DNA from: Thermofilaceae archaeon
GTDB lineage: Archaea; Thermoproteota; Thermoprotei; Thermofilales; Thermofilaceae
Assembly (NCBI GenBank): GCA_027027675.1
Contig: JALVKT010000154.1
Coordinates: 1-8,323 of the forward strand
Direction: 5' to 3'
DNA length: 8,323 bases
Positions 1 to 5,895 of this stretch are shown in pieces. A program made the translations under genes and the position numbers. The notes under the pieces are model-generated. The model saw only the letters and a program-made list of their open reading frames with translations, had not been told where the DNA came from and searched no databases. Within the stretch, counting starts at the first letter, position 1; each line of letters starts with the position of its first letter.

Positions 1-644
1 CCGAGGGGGAGAAGGCTCCGGGGCTTCGCGCCCTCTTTGAGGCATTGAGGGGTAGGCTGGCCTTGTTCACCGCGGTGTACCTCCTCTACCTGTTGGCGTG
101 GCGCTTTGTGCCGCTGTTCGTGGTTGAAAACTATGTGATCGAGGTTTACGGTGGCGGCGTGCTGGGCGTGTGCCTGCTGCAGGGGGTTATGGGGTTCGCC
201 GCGGTGGTGTCCATGTTCCTCGTGGACAGGGTTCCGAGGGGCGGCGGCTTCCGGGCGATGGAGGCTCTGACGCTGGGCGCGGCGGTGGCGGTGCTGGGCT
301 TCTACTTTGCTCCCCCGTTTTGGGTGCTGCTGGCCCTGGCGTTCCTGATGAGGGGTGTCGACGCCGCGTGGTTCGTCTTTGCGAGGGAGTGGGTGTTCAG
401 CCTTATAGGCCGGGAGGAGGCGGCGGTGGTGTCGTCGGGCATCTCGGCTGCCCGCGAGACGTTGATGCTTGGCATGCCGCTTGTGTCGGGGTGGCTGGCG
501 GAGGCTGTCGGCCCCTCCTACCCGTACCTGGCCAGCGGCGTCTCCCTGCTGGCGTGTGCGCCACTGATAGCGTACGCCGGGCGGAGGGGCGCAGAAGGCC
601 GCAGTGGCGAGAAAAAGGAGGGGACGGGCTTAGAGGTAGCTTGA
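1..644 (+). CDS. MFS transporter, C-terminal half (partial, cut by left edge)
   Basis: The reading frame is open from base 3 with no start needed in the window, so this is the C-terminal part of a longer protein; a TTG at 45 is not a convincing true start because coding continues upstream of it as a charged loop (EGEKAPGLRALFEAL). I see about six hydrophobic segments, matching TM7-TM12 of a 12-helix major facilitator. Numbered from the TTG at 45 they are about residues 5-26, 36-60, 70-88, 90-110, 128-152 and 158-178. A short basic loop, VDRVPRGGGFR, between the second and third resembles the MFS motif-A loop between TM8 and TM9. The tail is charged and cytoplasmic (RRGAEGRSGEKKEG). The protein would sit in the cell membrane; its substrate cannot be read from the sequence. 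The stop TGA (642-644) lies inside the end of the convergent aldo/keto reductase gene. The MFS assignment is good, the specificity unknown. Confidence 0.8.
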   Translation, partial: EGEKAPGLRALFEALRGRLALFTAVYLLYLLAWRFVPLFVVENYVIEVYGGGVLGVCLLQGVMGFAAVVSMFLVDRVPRGGGFRAMEALTLGAAVAVLGFYFAPPFWVLLALAFLMRGVDAAWFVFAREWVFSLIGREEAAVVSSGISAARETLMLGMPLVSGWLAEAVGPSYPYLASGVSLLACAPLIAYAGRRGAEGRSGEKKEGTGLEVA

Positions 645-1463
645 GTAGTGCTCCGAGATCAGCTCCCAGTCTTCGCGGCTGAGGCGCCAGCCCATGGCCC
701 CCACGTTTTCTTCTACGTGCTCTATCTTTGAGGCCTTGGGTATGGAGACTACGGGTTCGAGGCCTATCTGCCAGTTGAGGGCTACCTGGGCCGCTGTTTT
801 GCCGTACTTCTTGCCTATTTCAGCGAGGAAGGGGTCTCTGGCGAGCCTTCCCTTTTCGAGGGGGGTGTAGGCCATGTACATCATGCCGTTGCGGGCGGCG
901 TAGGGTATTACTGTGCGCTCGTCTCTCCTGTAGAGTAGGCTGTGCCTGTTCTGTATCGCCGCTATGTCCGTCTTGCTGAGGCAGCTCCTAGCCTCCTCGA
1001 TGGCTTCGACGCCGAAGTTGCTCAGCCCGATGTGCCTCACGATGCCCAGGTCTATGAGGCGCTCCATGGCGCGCATGGTCTCGCATATGGGGACGTCGGC
1101 CGGCGCGTGGAGGAGGTAGAGGTCTATATAGGTGCCCAGCCTCTTGGCGCTGGCCCTGGCGGCCTTTTCGACCTGGTCCGCGGCCGCGTGGCTCGGCCAG
1201 AGCTTTGTCACGATGAATAGTTCTTCGCGTGGGAAGCCCTTAATGGCCTGGGCCACCAGCTCTTCGGCGTGGCCTGCGCCGTACATCTCGGCTGTGTCTA
1301 TGAGCGTTGCTCCCAGCTCTATTCCCCGCCTGAGGGCCGCTACTTCCTGTGCGTCGCGGCTTGTGTCGCGTGTCCAGTAGCCTCCGCCCATGCCCCAGGT
1401 GCCCAGCCCTATTACGGAGACTTCCTGCCCGATTATTTTGAAGTACTTCGTGTCTCTCGGCAT
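630..1463 (-). CDS. Aldo/keto reductase
   Basis: This 277-residue protein is a complete aldo/keto reductase, a cytosolic NAD(P)H-dependent (beta/alpha)8-barrel enzyme that reduces carbonyl compounds. The catalytic tetrad is visible: Asp56 (LIDTAEMYG), Tyr61, Lys87 (IVTKLWP) and His119 (LYLLHAP). The GLSNFG signature (146-151) and the C-terminal cofactor segment IPKASKIEHVEEN (241-253) are also present, so the enzyme should be active; the substrate is not predictable. It is slightly shorter than classical AKRs (about 300+ residues). The ATG at 1463 fits because the TATA box at 1488-1495 is centred about 28 bp upstream, which predicts transcription starting at or next to the ATG, i.e. a leaderless mRNA. 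The stop TAA (630-632) overlaps the 3' end of the MFS gene by 15 bp. The gene diverges from the thymidylate synthase gene and appears to share its promoter element. Confidence 0.93.
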   Translation of the reverse strand: MPRDTKYFKIIGQEVSVIGLGTWGMGGGYWTRDTSRDAQEVAALRRGIELGATLIDTAEMYGAGHAEELVAQAIKGFPREELFIVTKLWPSHAAADQVEKAARASAKRLGTYIDLYLLHAPADVPICETMRAMERLIDLGIVRHIGLSNFGVEAIEEARSCLSKTDIAAIQNRHSLLYRRDERTVIPYAARNGMMYMAYTPLEKGRLARDPFLAEIGKKYGKTAAQVALNWQIGLEPVVSIPKASKIEHVEENVGAMGWRLSREDWELISEHYSSYL

Positions 1464-1485
1464 GCTGGTAATTTATCCGTAACCC

Positions 1486-1500
1486 CATTTTTATACAGAT
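1486..1500. promoter_or_regulatory. TATA element, probably bidirectional, between the reductase and thymidylate synthase genes
   Basis: On the + strand the sequence reads ATTTTTATACAGAT, and on the - strand TGTATAAAAATGG. Both are good archaeal TATA boxes. On the - strand the box centre (about 1491) lies about 28 bp from the ATG at 1463, the spacing expected for leaderless transcription. On the + strand the same box would start transcription near 1517-1519, giving a leader of about 17 nt to TTG 1535 or 47 nt to GTG 1565. A second weaker TATA-like stretch, TCTTTAACG at 1509-1517, could also serve the + direction. The A/T richness stands out sharply from the GC-rich surroundings. Confidence 0.6.
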
Positions 1501-1534
1501 ATGCAATGTCTTTAACGGTCTGACCGGGAAAACA

Positions 1535-2968
1535 TTGGGTTCTGCAGCCGGTGTATGTGAGAGCGTGCCCGTGAAGAAGGATATTGTGAGACTCGACCCC
1601 CGCAGCAACGTGGCTGTAGCGACGCTGTGGACGTTGAAGGAGAAGGTGCTGGAGGGGCTGGGGGACGCTGCGGGGAAGGTTAACATTGTTGGCACGCTGT
1701 ACAGCAGGCACGGGATAAACTATCTCTTGCAGACCCTTGGCGAGCACCCGGAGATAGACACGCTGATAGTGTTCGGCGCCGACCTCTCGGGCAGCGGCGA
1801 CGCGCTCGTGCGGCTTTTCTCCGAGAAGGTGGTGGACGGGTTTGAGCTTCTCTGGGATCTGGGCGAGGTCAAGCCGATCCTGGAGCGTGTTCGCGTGGTC
1901 GACTTGAGGGATGAGTACAGGAGGGGGGACTGGGAGGCGCTTAGGCGCGCGGTTGTGGAGCACTATTCCCCCCGTAGAGGCGGGGGTACCCCTGTCAGGC
2001 TTGAGCTTCGGGAGGAGCCGGGGGTTGATAGCTGGCCTGTGCAGCTTGCAGGGCACGTGGTGTATGAGACTAGCCTGTTTAGGGCTTGGGTTAAGCTGTT
2101 GGGCACGGTTATGAGGCTCGGCTTTGTGAAGGGCTCCGAGTATGGGGAGAGGCAGAAGCAGTTCTTGAACCTCATGGCTGTGGTTAGGATGCCCGGCTCC
2201 CCGATGCTGGAGGAGGAGTTTGGGAGGTACCTGCCGCTGAGGGAGTTTGAGGAGCATGCGCGAAGCCTCCTCACTGGGGAGAAGCCCGGCGACGTGTCCT
2301 ACACGTATGGGGAGAGGCTTAACGCTCACCCCCTGGGCGGCGACCAGGTTTCCAGGATGGTGGAGGCCCTGGCTTCGAGGCCCTCGACGAGGAGGGCGGT
2401 GGCTGTTACGTGGCTCCACGGCGTCGACGAGGCCTCGGATAATCCTCCATGCCTCCTGCTCGTCCAGGGAGACCTTTCGGGGGGCCGCTACAACCACACC
2501 GTGTACTTTAGGAGCCACGACGTGTACAGGGGGTGGCCGCGCAACGCGTACGGGCAGATGGTTCTCGCGCACCGCATAGTGGAGGGGCTGCGGAGGCGGG
2601 GCGTGGAGGCCGAGCCGGGGTTCCTCACGGTTATCAGCAGTAGCGCGCACGTGTATGAGCATGACTGGCTTCAGGCTGAGAGGGTTCTCCGCGAGGAGGA
2701 GAGGCGTGTCCACGCGGCGTTCGTGCCCGACCCTAGGGGGAACTTCCTGGTTAGCGTGGAGGATGGGGCCGTGGTCGTCGAGCACAGGGATACGCGGGGC
2801 AGGCTTGTGTCGCGGTGGAGCGGCGGGGATGTGAGAGTCCTCCTCGCCAGGATGGGGCTTGACAGTCTCTTGTCGATGCCGAGCCACGCGGCGTATCTTG
2901 GGAGGGAGGTTGCGAGGGCCTGGCTTCTCGCGCGGCTGGGTAGGGAGTATGTCCAGGACAGGGTCTAG
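1535..2968 (+). CDS. thyA: Archaeal thymidylate synthase with MtrA-like N-terminal and DUF4346-like C-terminal domains
   Basis: A 477-residue protein, nearly twice the length of bacterial ThyA (264). ThyA converts dUMP to dTMP with a methylene-pterin cofactor. The core runs from about 165 to 395 and shows the family landmarks: YGERL (258-262), the phosphate-binding Arg pair RR 286-287 followed by W293, the catalytic PPC with Cys306, YFRSHDVYRGWPRN (324-337) with Arg326, Ser327, Asp329 and Asn337, and HVY (372-374) matching the His/Tyr that bind the dUMP ribose. Two usual residues differ: the His after the catalytic Cys is Leu307, and the Gln before Arg-Ser is Phe325. Residues 22-130 resemble tetrahydromethanopterin methyltransferase subunit A (VAVATL; HPEIDTLIVFGADLSG). 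Residues 395-477 (DPRGNFLV, HAAYLGREVARAW, YVQD) look like DUF4346, which I recall as a pterin-associated domain. The start is uncertain: TTG 1535, or GTG 1565 preceded by a weak GTGA. The stop overlaps the convergent methyltransferase gene by 4 bp. Confidence 0.88.
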   Translation: MGSAAGVCESVPVKKDIVRLDPRSNVAVATLWTLKEKVLEGLGDAAGKVNIVGTLYSRHGINYLLQTLGEHPEIDTLIVFGADLSGSGDALVRLFSEKVVDGFELLWDLGEVKPILERVRVVDLRDEYRRGDWEALRRAVVEHYSPRRGGGTPVRLELREEPGVDSWPVQLAGHVVYETSLFRAWVKLLGTVMRLGFVKGSEYGERQKQFLNLMAVVRMPGSPMLEEEFGRYLPLREFEEHARSLLTGEKPGDVSYTYGERLNAHPLGGDQVSRMVEALASRPSTRRAVAVTWLHGVDEASDNPPCLLLVQGDLSGGRYNHTVYFRSHDVYRGWPRNAYGQMVLAHRIVEGLRRRGVEAEPGFLTVISSSAHVYEHDWLQAERVLREEERRVHAAFVPDPRGNFLVSVEDGAVVVEHRDTRGRLVSRWSGGDVRVLLARMGLDSLLSMPSHAAYLGREVARAWLLARLGREYVQDRV

Positions 2969-3519
2969 GCGTCTCTGCGTTTCACGCCTATTACGGCGAC
3001 TGCCCCTAGGGGGCCTCGCTGAACCGTTGACACGTCTATGCATGTGGCCGCGAGCTTGAGGAGTTCTCCTAGCCTGTAGAAGCGGGCGGGGAAGCCTAGG
3101 AGCTTCTCCGCGATGGCCACGGCCTTGGTTGACAGCTGTTCGAGGTCGAAGTCGAATATTGCTAGCCGGCCCCCTGGCTTGAGGAGGCTGCACGTCTCTC
3201 TGAGCCCCTTCTCGGGCTCTGGGAGGTGGTGTAGCGAGTCGTGGAGGACGGCGGCGTCTATGGATTCGCGGCGTAGTGGTGGGAGGCAGGCTGAGGCGGC
3301 AACGCGGTCGCCCCGTTGCGGCCTCCACCGCTGGAGTAGTGCTAGGTCGACGTCTAGGGCTATCACGTAGTCGTAGCGTTTCTCGAGGTGGCTGGCTAGT
3401 ATTCCGGGGCCTGCCCCCACGTCTAGGATTGTGCCGTCTCCGTGGAGCAGGTTGAGGGGCCAGGAGTAGTAGGTTTGCGGTACGAGGCGGTAGAATAGTC
3501 TAAGCAGTTTTGGCCCCAT
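2965..3519 (-). CDS. Class I SAM-dependent methyltransferase (UbiE/Methyltransf_11-like)
   Basis: A 184-residue Rossmann-fold methyltransferase. Motif I, ILDVGAGPG (31-39), binds S-adenosylmethionine; the acidic residue after beta-2 is in IALDVD (53-58); AASACLPP (74-81) is the adenine-side loop; VLHDSLHHLPEPEKGL (91-106) is motif IV, with the double His common in UbiE-like enzymes; LLKPGGRLAIFDFD (112-125) is the beta-5 region. The C-terminal part is short and carries no recognisable RNA-binding or membrane domain, so the substrate (small molecule, lipid, protein or RNA) is open. It is the last gene of the pheS-pheT-HAD-methyltransferase run: its ATG lies 20 bp inside the preceding HAD gene, which suggests translational coupling; there is no clear Shine-Dalgarno sequence. 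Its stop interlocks with the thymidylate synthase stop in a shared CTAG. Confidence 0.88.
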   Translation of the reverse strand: MGPKLLRLFYRLVPQTYYSWPLNLLHGDGTILDVGAGPGILASHLEKRYDYVIALDVDLALLQRWRPQRGDRVAASACLPPLRRESIDAAVLHDSLHHLPEPEKGLRETCSLLKPGGRLAIFDFDLEQLSTKAVAIAEKLLGFPARFYRLGELLKLAATCIDVSTVQRGPLGAVAVIGVKRRDA

Positions 3520-4219
3520 AGGTGATACCCCTTAGGAGGCGCGCCGCTTCCACGTGGCTTTTGACTCGTGCGGTCGGCTCTAGCTCGCCTGTGTAGGGGT
3601 GGAAGCCCTCGTATGCTATGGCCTTGGCGCCAAGCCTTTCCACGGCGACGTCCCCCTCCTCGTCCCCGACCATGACTGTCGAGCTGGGCGTGGCTCCGAG
3701 CGTGGAGAATATGTGCATGTAGAAGTGGTGGGTGGGCTTTCTCCACCCTATGATGTCGGAGTAGAAGTGGTGGTCGAAGAGGGCTTGGAGGCCTAGCCTC
3801 CGCAGGACCTGGGCCGCGTGTCTCCAGCTCATGACGTTGCTCGCGGCGGCCACGGCGTAGCCTAGGCTGTGGGCCTCCTCGGCCAGGGCCTCTACGCCGG
3901 GGGCCTTCTCTGGGAGGTGGACGTAGGGGTGCAGGTATGCCTCCACCATGGCTTCAGTGGGGTCGGCGGGGACTCCGAGGTGGTGGAGTACGAGTACGAG
4001 CTCACCTTTCACGTCGACCTCCCTTCCCGTGGCCCGTCTGAGCCTGTCCGTGACGGCCCGGCCGGCGCGGCAGGCCCTGTATACTTCTTGGAACGCGAAG
4101 GTGTAGCCGGCCTCCTCTAGAGCGTCTCTCAGGTGGGAGGCCCTCACCCTCCAAAACTCCTCCATAGAGACTTTTGGGTAAAAAACTGTCCCCCAGAGGT
4201 CTAGTAGTAGGAGCTTCAC
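3500..4219 (-). CDS. HAD-superfamily hydrolase with atypical motif I (DxW)
   Basis: A 239-residue haloacid dehalogenase-like protein with a helical cap (about 15-100) inserted after motif I, i.e. subclass I. Motif I is LLDLWGTV: Asp7 is the nucleophile, but the position two residues later, normally Asp in phosphatases, is Trp9. Motif II is AAASN with Ser127-Asn128, motif III is Lys161 in GWRKP, and motif IV is VGDEEGD with Asp186 and Asp190. Without the second Asp the normal acid/base step of HAD phosphatases is missing; true haloacid dehalogenases have Tyr there (DAYGT), so the chemistry may differ. Similar DLWGT variants occur in archaeal HAD proteins, as I recall. The GTG start at 4219 overlaps the pheT stop as GTGA, so it is probably translated by coupling to pheT. 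Its end overlaps the methyltransferase by 20 bp. The substrate is unknown. Confidence 0.87.
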   Translation of the reverse strand: MKLLLLDLWGTVFYPKVSMEEFWRVRASHLRDALEEAGYTFAFQEVYRACRAGRAVTDRLRRATGREVDVKGELVLVLHHLGVPADPTEAMVEAYLHPYVHLPEKAPGVEALAEEAHSLGYAVAAASNVMSWRHAAQVLRRLGLQALFDHHFYSDIIGWRKPTHHFYMHIFSTLGATPSSTVMVGDEEGDVAVERLGAKAIAYEGFHPYTGELEPTARVKSHVEAARLLRGITYGAKTA

Positions 4220-5883
4220 TTTTCCCGCCCTGAAAGGTAGGCCTTTCTTAGGGCTCCGAGGTCTATCTCGGCGACCACCACGGGCACTGTGAGGGCGAAG
4301 TTTGTGAGTACGCGGGGGTGCACTTCTCCTATGAAGCCTATCTCTGCCTCGCCGACGTGGATGCTGGCCGCTCTGCCCGGTATCAGGCTTGGGTGCTGCA
4401 GGGGCTTTAGAGTGTACTTCATAGAGTAGAGGTTTAGGAGTGCTTTGAGGTAGGCTAGCCCGTCAGTGAGGGTTACTCCGCGGCCGGCCACCGCGTAGGC
4501 TAGGTGCCTCTCCTCTCTAGAGAGGTTGTCGGCGTCCTTGTCGGGTATGACTACGTCTCCGGCTTCGAATATGCGTAGCGGGTAGCCCGCGTGCTTGCTG
4601 CTGGACAGTGTCTGGAGGAGCTGGGGCGTTATCCATGTGCGGAGGGCATGGTATGCTTCGTGCTTCGGGTTTTCCACCTCTATGGCTTCTCCCTGTATGC
4701 CCATCTTCGTGAAGAGGAGGTTCGTGCTTGTGAACATGTAGTTGTTCACCTCTGTGAAGCCTAGGCCCACCATGCTCTCCCTTATGCTCCGGGTGAACAC
4801 CTCTATTCCAGCCTCCCTTCCCGGGTGAAGCGGCTTCATCGTTAGCGGCTCTATCCTGTCGTAGCCATACGCCATCGCCACCTCCTCGGCTATGTCCACG
4901 GGGTGCAGGATGTCGGTTCTGAAGTAGGGGAAGCGGACCGTGAGGGTGTCGCCGCGCGGCTCGGCCTCCATCCTCATCTTCGAGAGAAGCCTGACGGTGT
5001 CTTCGACTCCTATGGAGAGGCCGAGGAGCTTCTCGTTGAGCTCGACGTTGTAGTCGATGGCGTCCGGCTCGACCCTGGGGCTCGCCTCGGAGCCCCAGGG
5101 CCCCTTAACGGTGACGATGCCTATCTCCTCGCCCCTGACGTAGGCGGCGGTCGCCACTATCGCTAGGACGCGGCGCGCCGCCTCCAGGTCCGTCGAGGTA
5201 ACGTCTATGAGCACGTCCCTTGTCTCCTCGGTGACCCTGAACTCCTCGCTGTTTATGATGGGCGGGAAGCTCACCACCTTGCCCTCCGCGTCGACTATGA
5301 GCGGGAACTCGGGCCTGCCCTCCAGCAGGTGCCTGTACTTCACGCCTGTCGGGTGTTTTTCGAGAACCTCTTTCAGGCTCATCTCCTCGTCCATGTCCAG
5401 GGGGACGAGGCGGGCCTCCTCAGGCTTCACAGCTATGTAGCGGACGGGGAACTTTATGCCCCGGAGGTCGTAGAGCCCTATAGACACCTTCCTCCTGTCC
5501 CTCCCGTAGGTTATGTGAACCTTCTCCTGAAGCTGCATGAGCTGCCTTATCGCCTCGTCGTCAAGCCTCAGCCCGTGCACCACCGCGAAGAGCGCGTAAG
5601 GCCTGTACGAGGGGCCCTCTACGACCGCCGACACGCCCTCGTCCCTGGCGTTGTAGCGGACAAGCCCCTCCTCGACGCCGAGGAGCCCCTTCAACGCTAT
5701 GGATAGGCCCTCGGCGGAGTAGAGGTCGGGCCTGTCATGCGTGGCCTCGTACCATATCGTGTCGCCCTCTATCTCCTCCAGCTCGCACTTAACCCTGGGC
5801 AGCGAGTCCTCTATCTCCTCCCTTGAGAGGTCTCTCCCGAGAAGCCTCTCCAGGTCCCACCACGTCACCCCTATGACCGGCAC
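4216..5883 (-). CDS. pheT: Phenylalanine--tRNA ligase beta subunit, archaeal type
   Basis: PheT pairs with PheS in the cytosolic (alpha-beta)2 enzyme that charges tRNA-Phe, and carries the B3/B4 editing module that removes misacylated Tyr. From the chosen start it has 555 residues, close to Pyrococcus PheT. It begins VPVIGVTWWDLERLLG (archaeal N-terminus), has the DRPDLYSAEGL segment near 50-60, the B3/B4 region (about 90-240, with LQEKVHITYGRDRR and FPPIINS), the B5 domain (about 265-345, ending in RTDILHPVDIAEEVAMAYGYDRIEP), and a degenerate class II core to the C-terminus (LRTWITPQLLQ, YPLRIFEAG, PGRAASI, IGFIGEVHP). There is no tRNA-binding N-domain or FDX-ACB domain, as usual in archaea. 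The start is GTG 5883 because an excellent Shine-Dalgarno sequence (5888-5895) sits 4 nt upstream and the family N-terminus begins here; an in-frame GTG at 5892 would overlap pheS as GTGA but lies inside that ribosome site. The stop overlaps the HAD start. Confidence 0.96.
   Translation of the reverse strand: MPVIGVTWWDLERLLGRDLSREEIEDSLPRVKCELEEIEGDTIWYEATHDRPDLYSAEGLSIALKGLLGVEEGLVRYNARDEGVSAVVEGPSYRPYALFAVVHGLRLDDEAIRQLMQLQEKVHITYGRDRRKVSIGLYDLRGIKFPVRYIAVKPEEARLVPLDMDEEMSLKEVLEKHPTGVKYRHLLEGRPEFPLIVDAEGKVVSFPPIINSEEFRVTEETRDVLIDVTSTDLEAARRVLAIVATAAYVRGEEIGIVTVKGPWGSEASPRVEPDAIDYNVELNEKLLGLSIGVEDTVRLLSKMRMEAEPRGDTLTVRFPYFRTDILHPVDIAEEVAMAYGYDRIEPLTMKPLHPGREAGIEVFTRSIRESMVGLGFTEVNNYMFTSTNLLFTKMGIQGEAIEVENPKHEAYHALRTWITPQLLQTLSSSKHAGYPLRIFEAGDVVIPDKDADNLSREERHLAYAVAGRGVTLTDGLAYLKALLNLYSMKYTLKPLQHPSLIPGRAASIHVGEAEIGFIGEVHPRVLTNFALTVPVVVAEIDLGALRKAYLSGREK
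5073..5100. repeat. Perfect 11-bp inverted repeat with 6-nt loop inside pheT
   Basis: The left arm CCCTGGGGCTC (5073-5083) and right arm GAGCCCCAGGG (5090-5100) are exact reverse complements around GCCTCG. In the pheT mRNA this would be a very stable G/C hairpin. It lies within the stretch encoding GPWGSEASPRV, the join between the B3/B4 and B5 domains. It is followed by no T tract in either direction, so it is not an obvious terminator. Its function, if any, is unknown. Confidence 0.75.
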
Positions 5884-5887
5884 GCCT

Positions 5888-5895
5888 ATCACCTC
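5888..5895 (-). promoter_or_regulatory. Shine-Dalgarno site of pheT
   Basis: On the - strand the sequence reads GAGGTGAT, an 8-nt match to the complement of the archaeal 16S rRNA 3' end. The pheS stop codon TGA (5891-5889) is part of it, and GTG 5883 follows after 4 nt. This decides the pheT start and couples its translation to the end of pheS. Confidence 0.8.

Noticed and set aside
170..682. 170-codon open frame on the + strand overlapping the MFS gene
   Set aside because: The translation is Gly/Arg-rich and low complexity, while the other frame gives six clean hydrophobic helices; it is a shifted-frame shadow.
3003..3014. CCCCTAGGGG palindrome near the 3' end of the methyltransferase gene, considered as a terminator
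   Set aside because: The arms are too short, there is no loop, and no T tract follows in either direction.
1433..3328. 631-codon open frame on the - strand opposite the thymidylate synthase gene
   Set aside because: Its translation is very rich in Pro, Arg and His with no recognisable motif. It lies antisense to a gene with full ThyA signatures and overlaps two other solid genes; high G+C removes stop codons in such antisense frames.
3520..3526. AGGTGAT on the + strand, a Shine-Dalgarno-like sequence
   Set aside because: No start codon or plausible gene follows on the + strand. On the - strand it reads ATCACCT just before the methyltransferase ATG, which is an anti-Shine-Dalgarno sequence and no help to translation.
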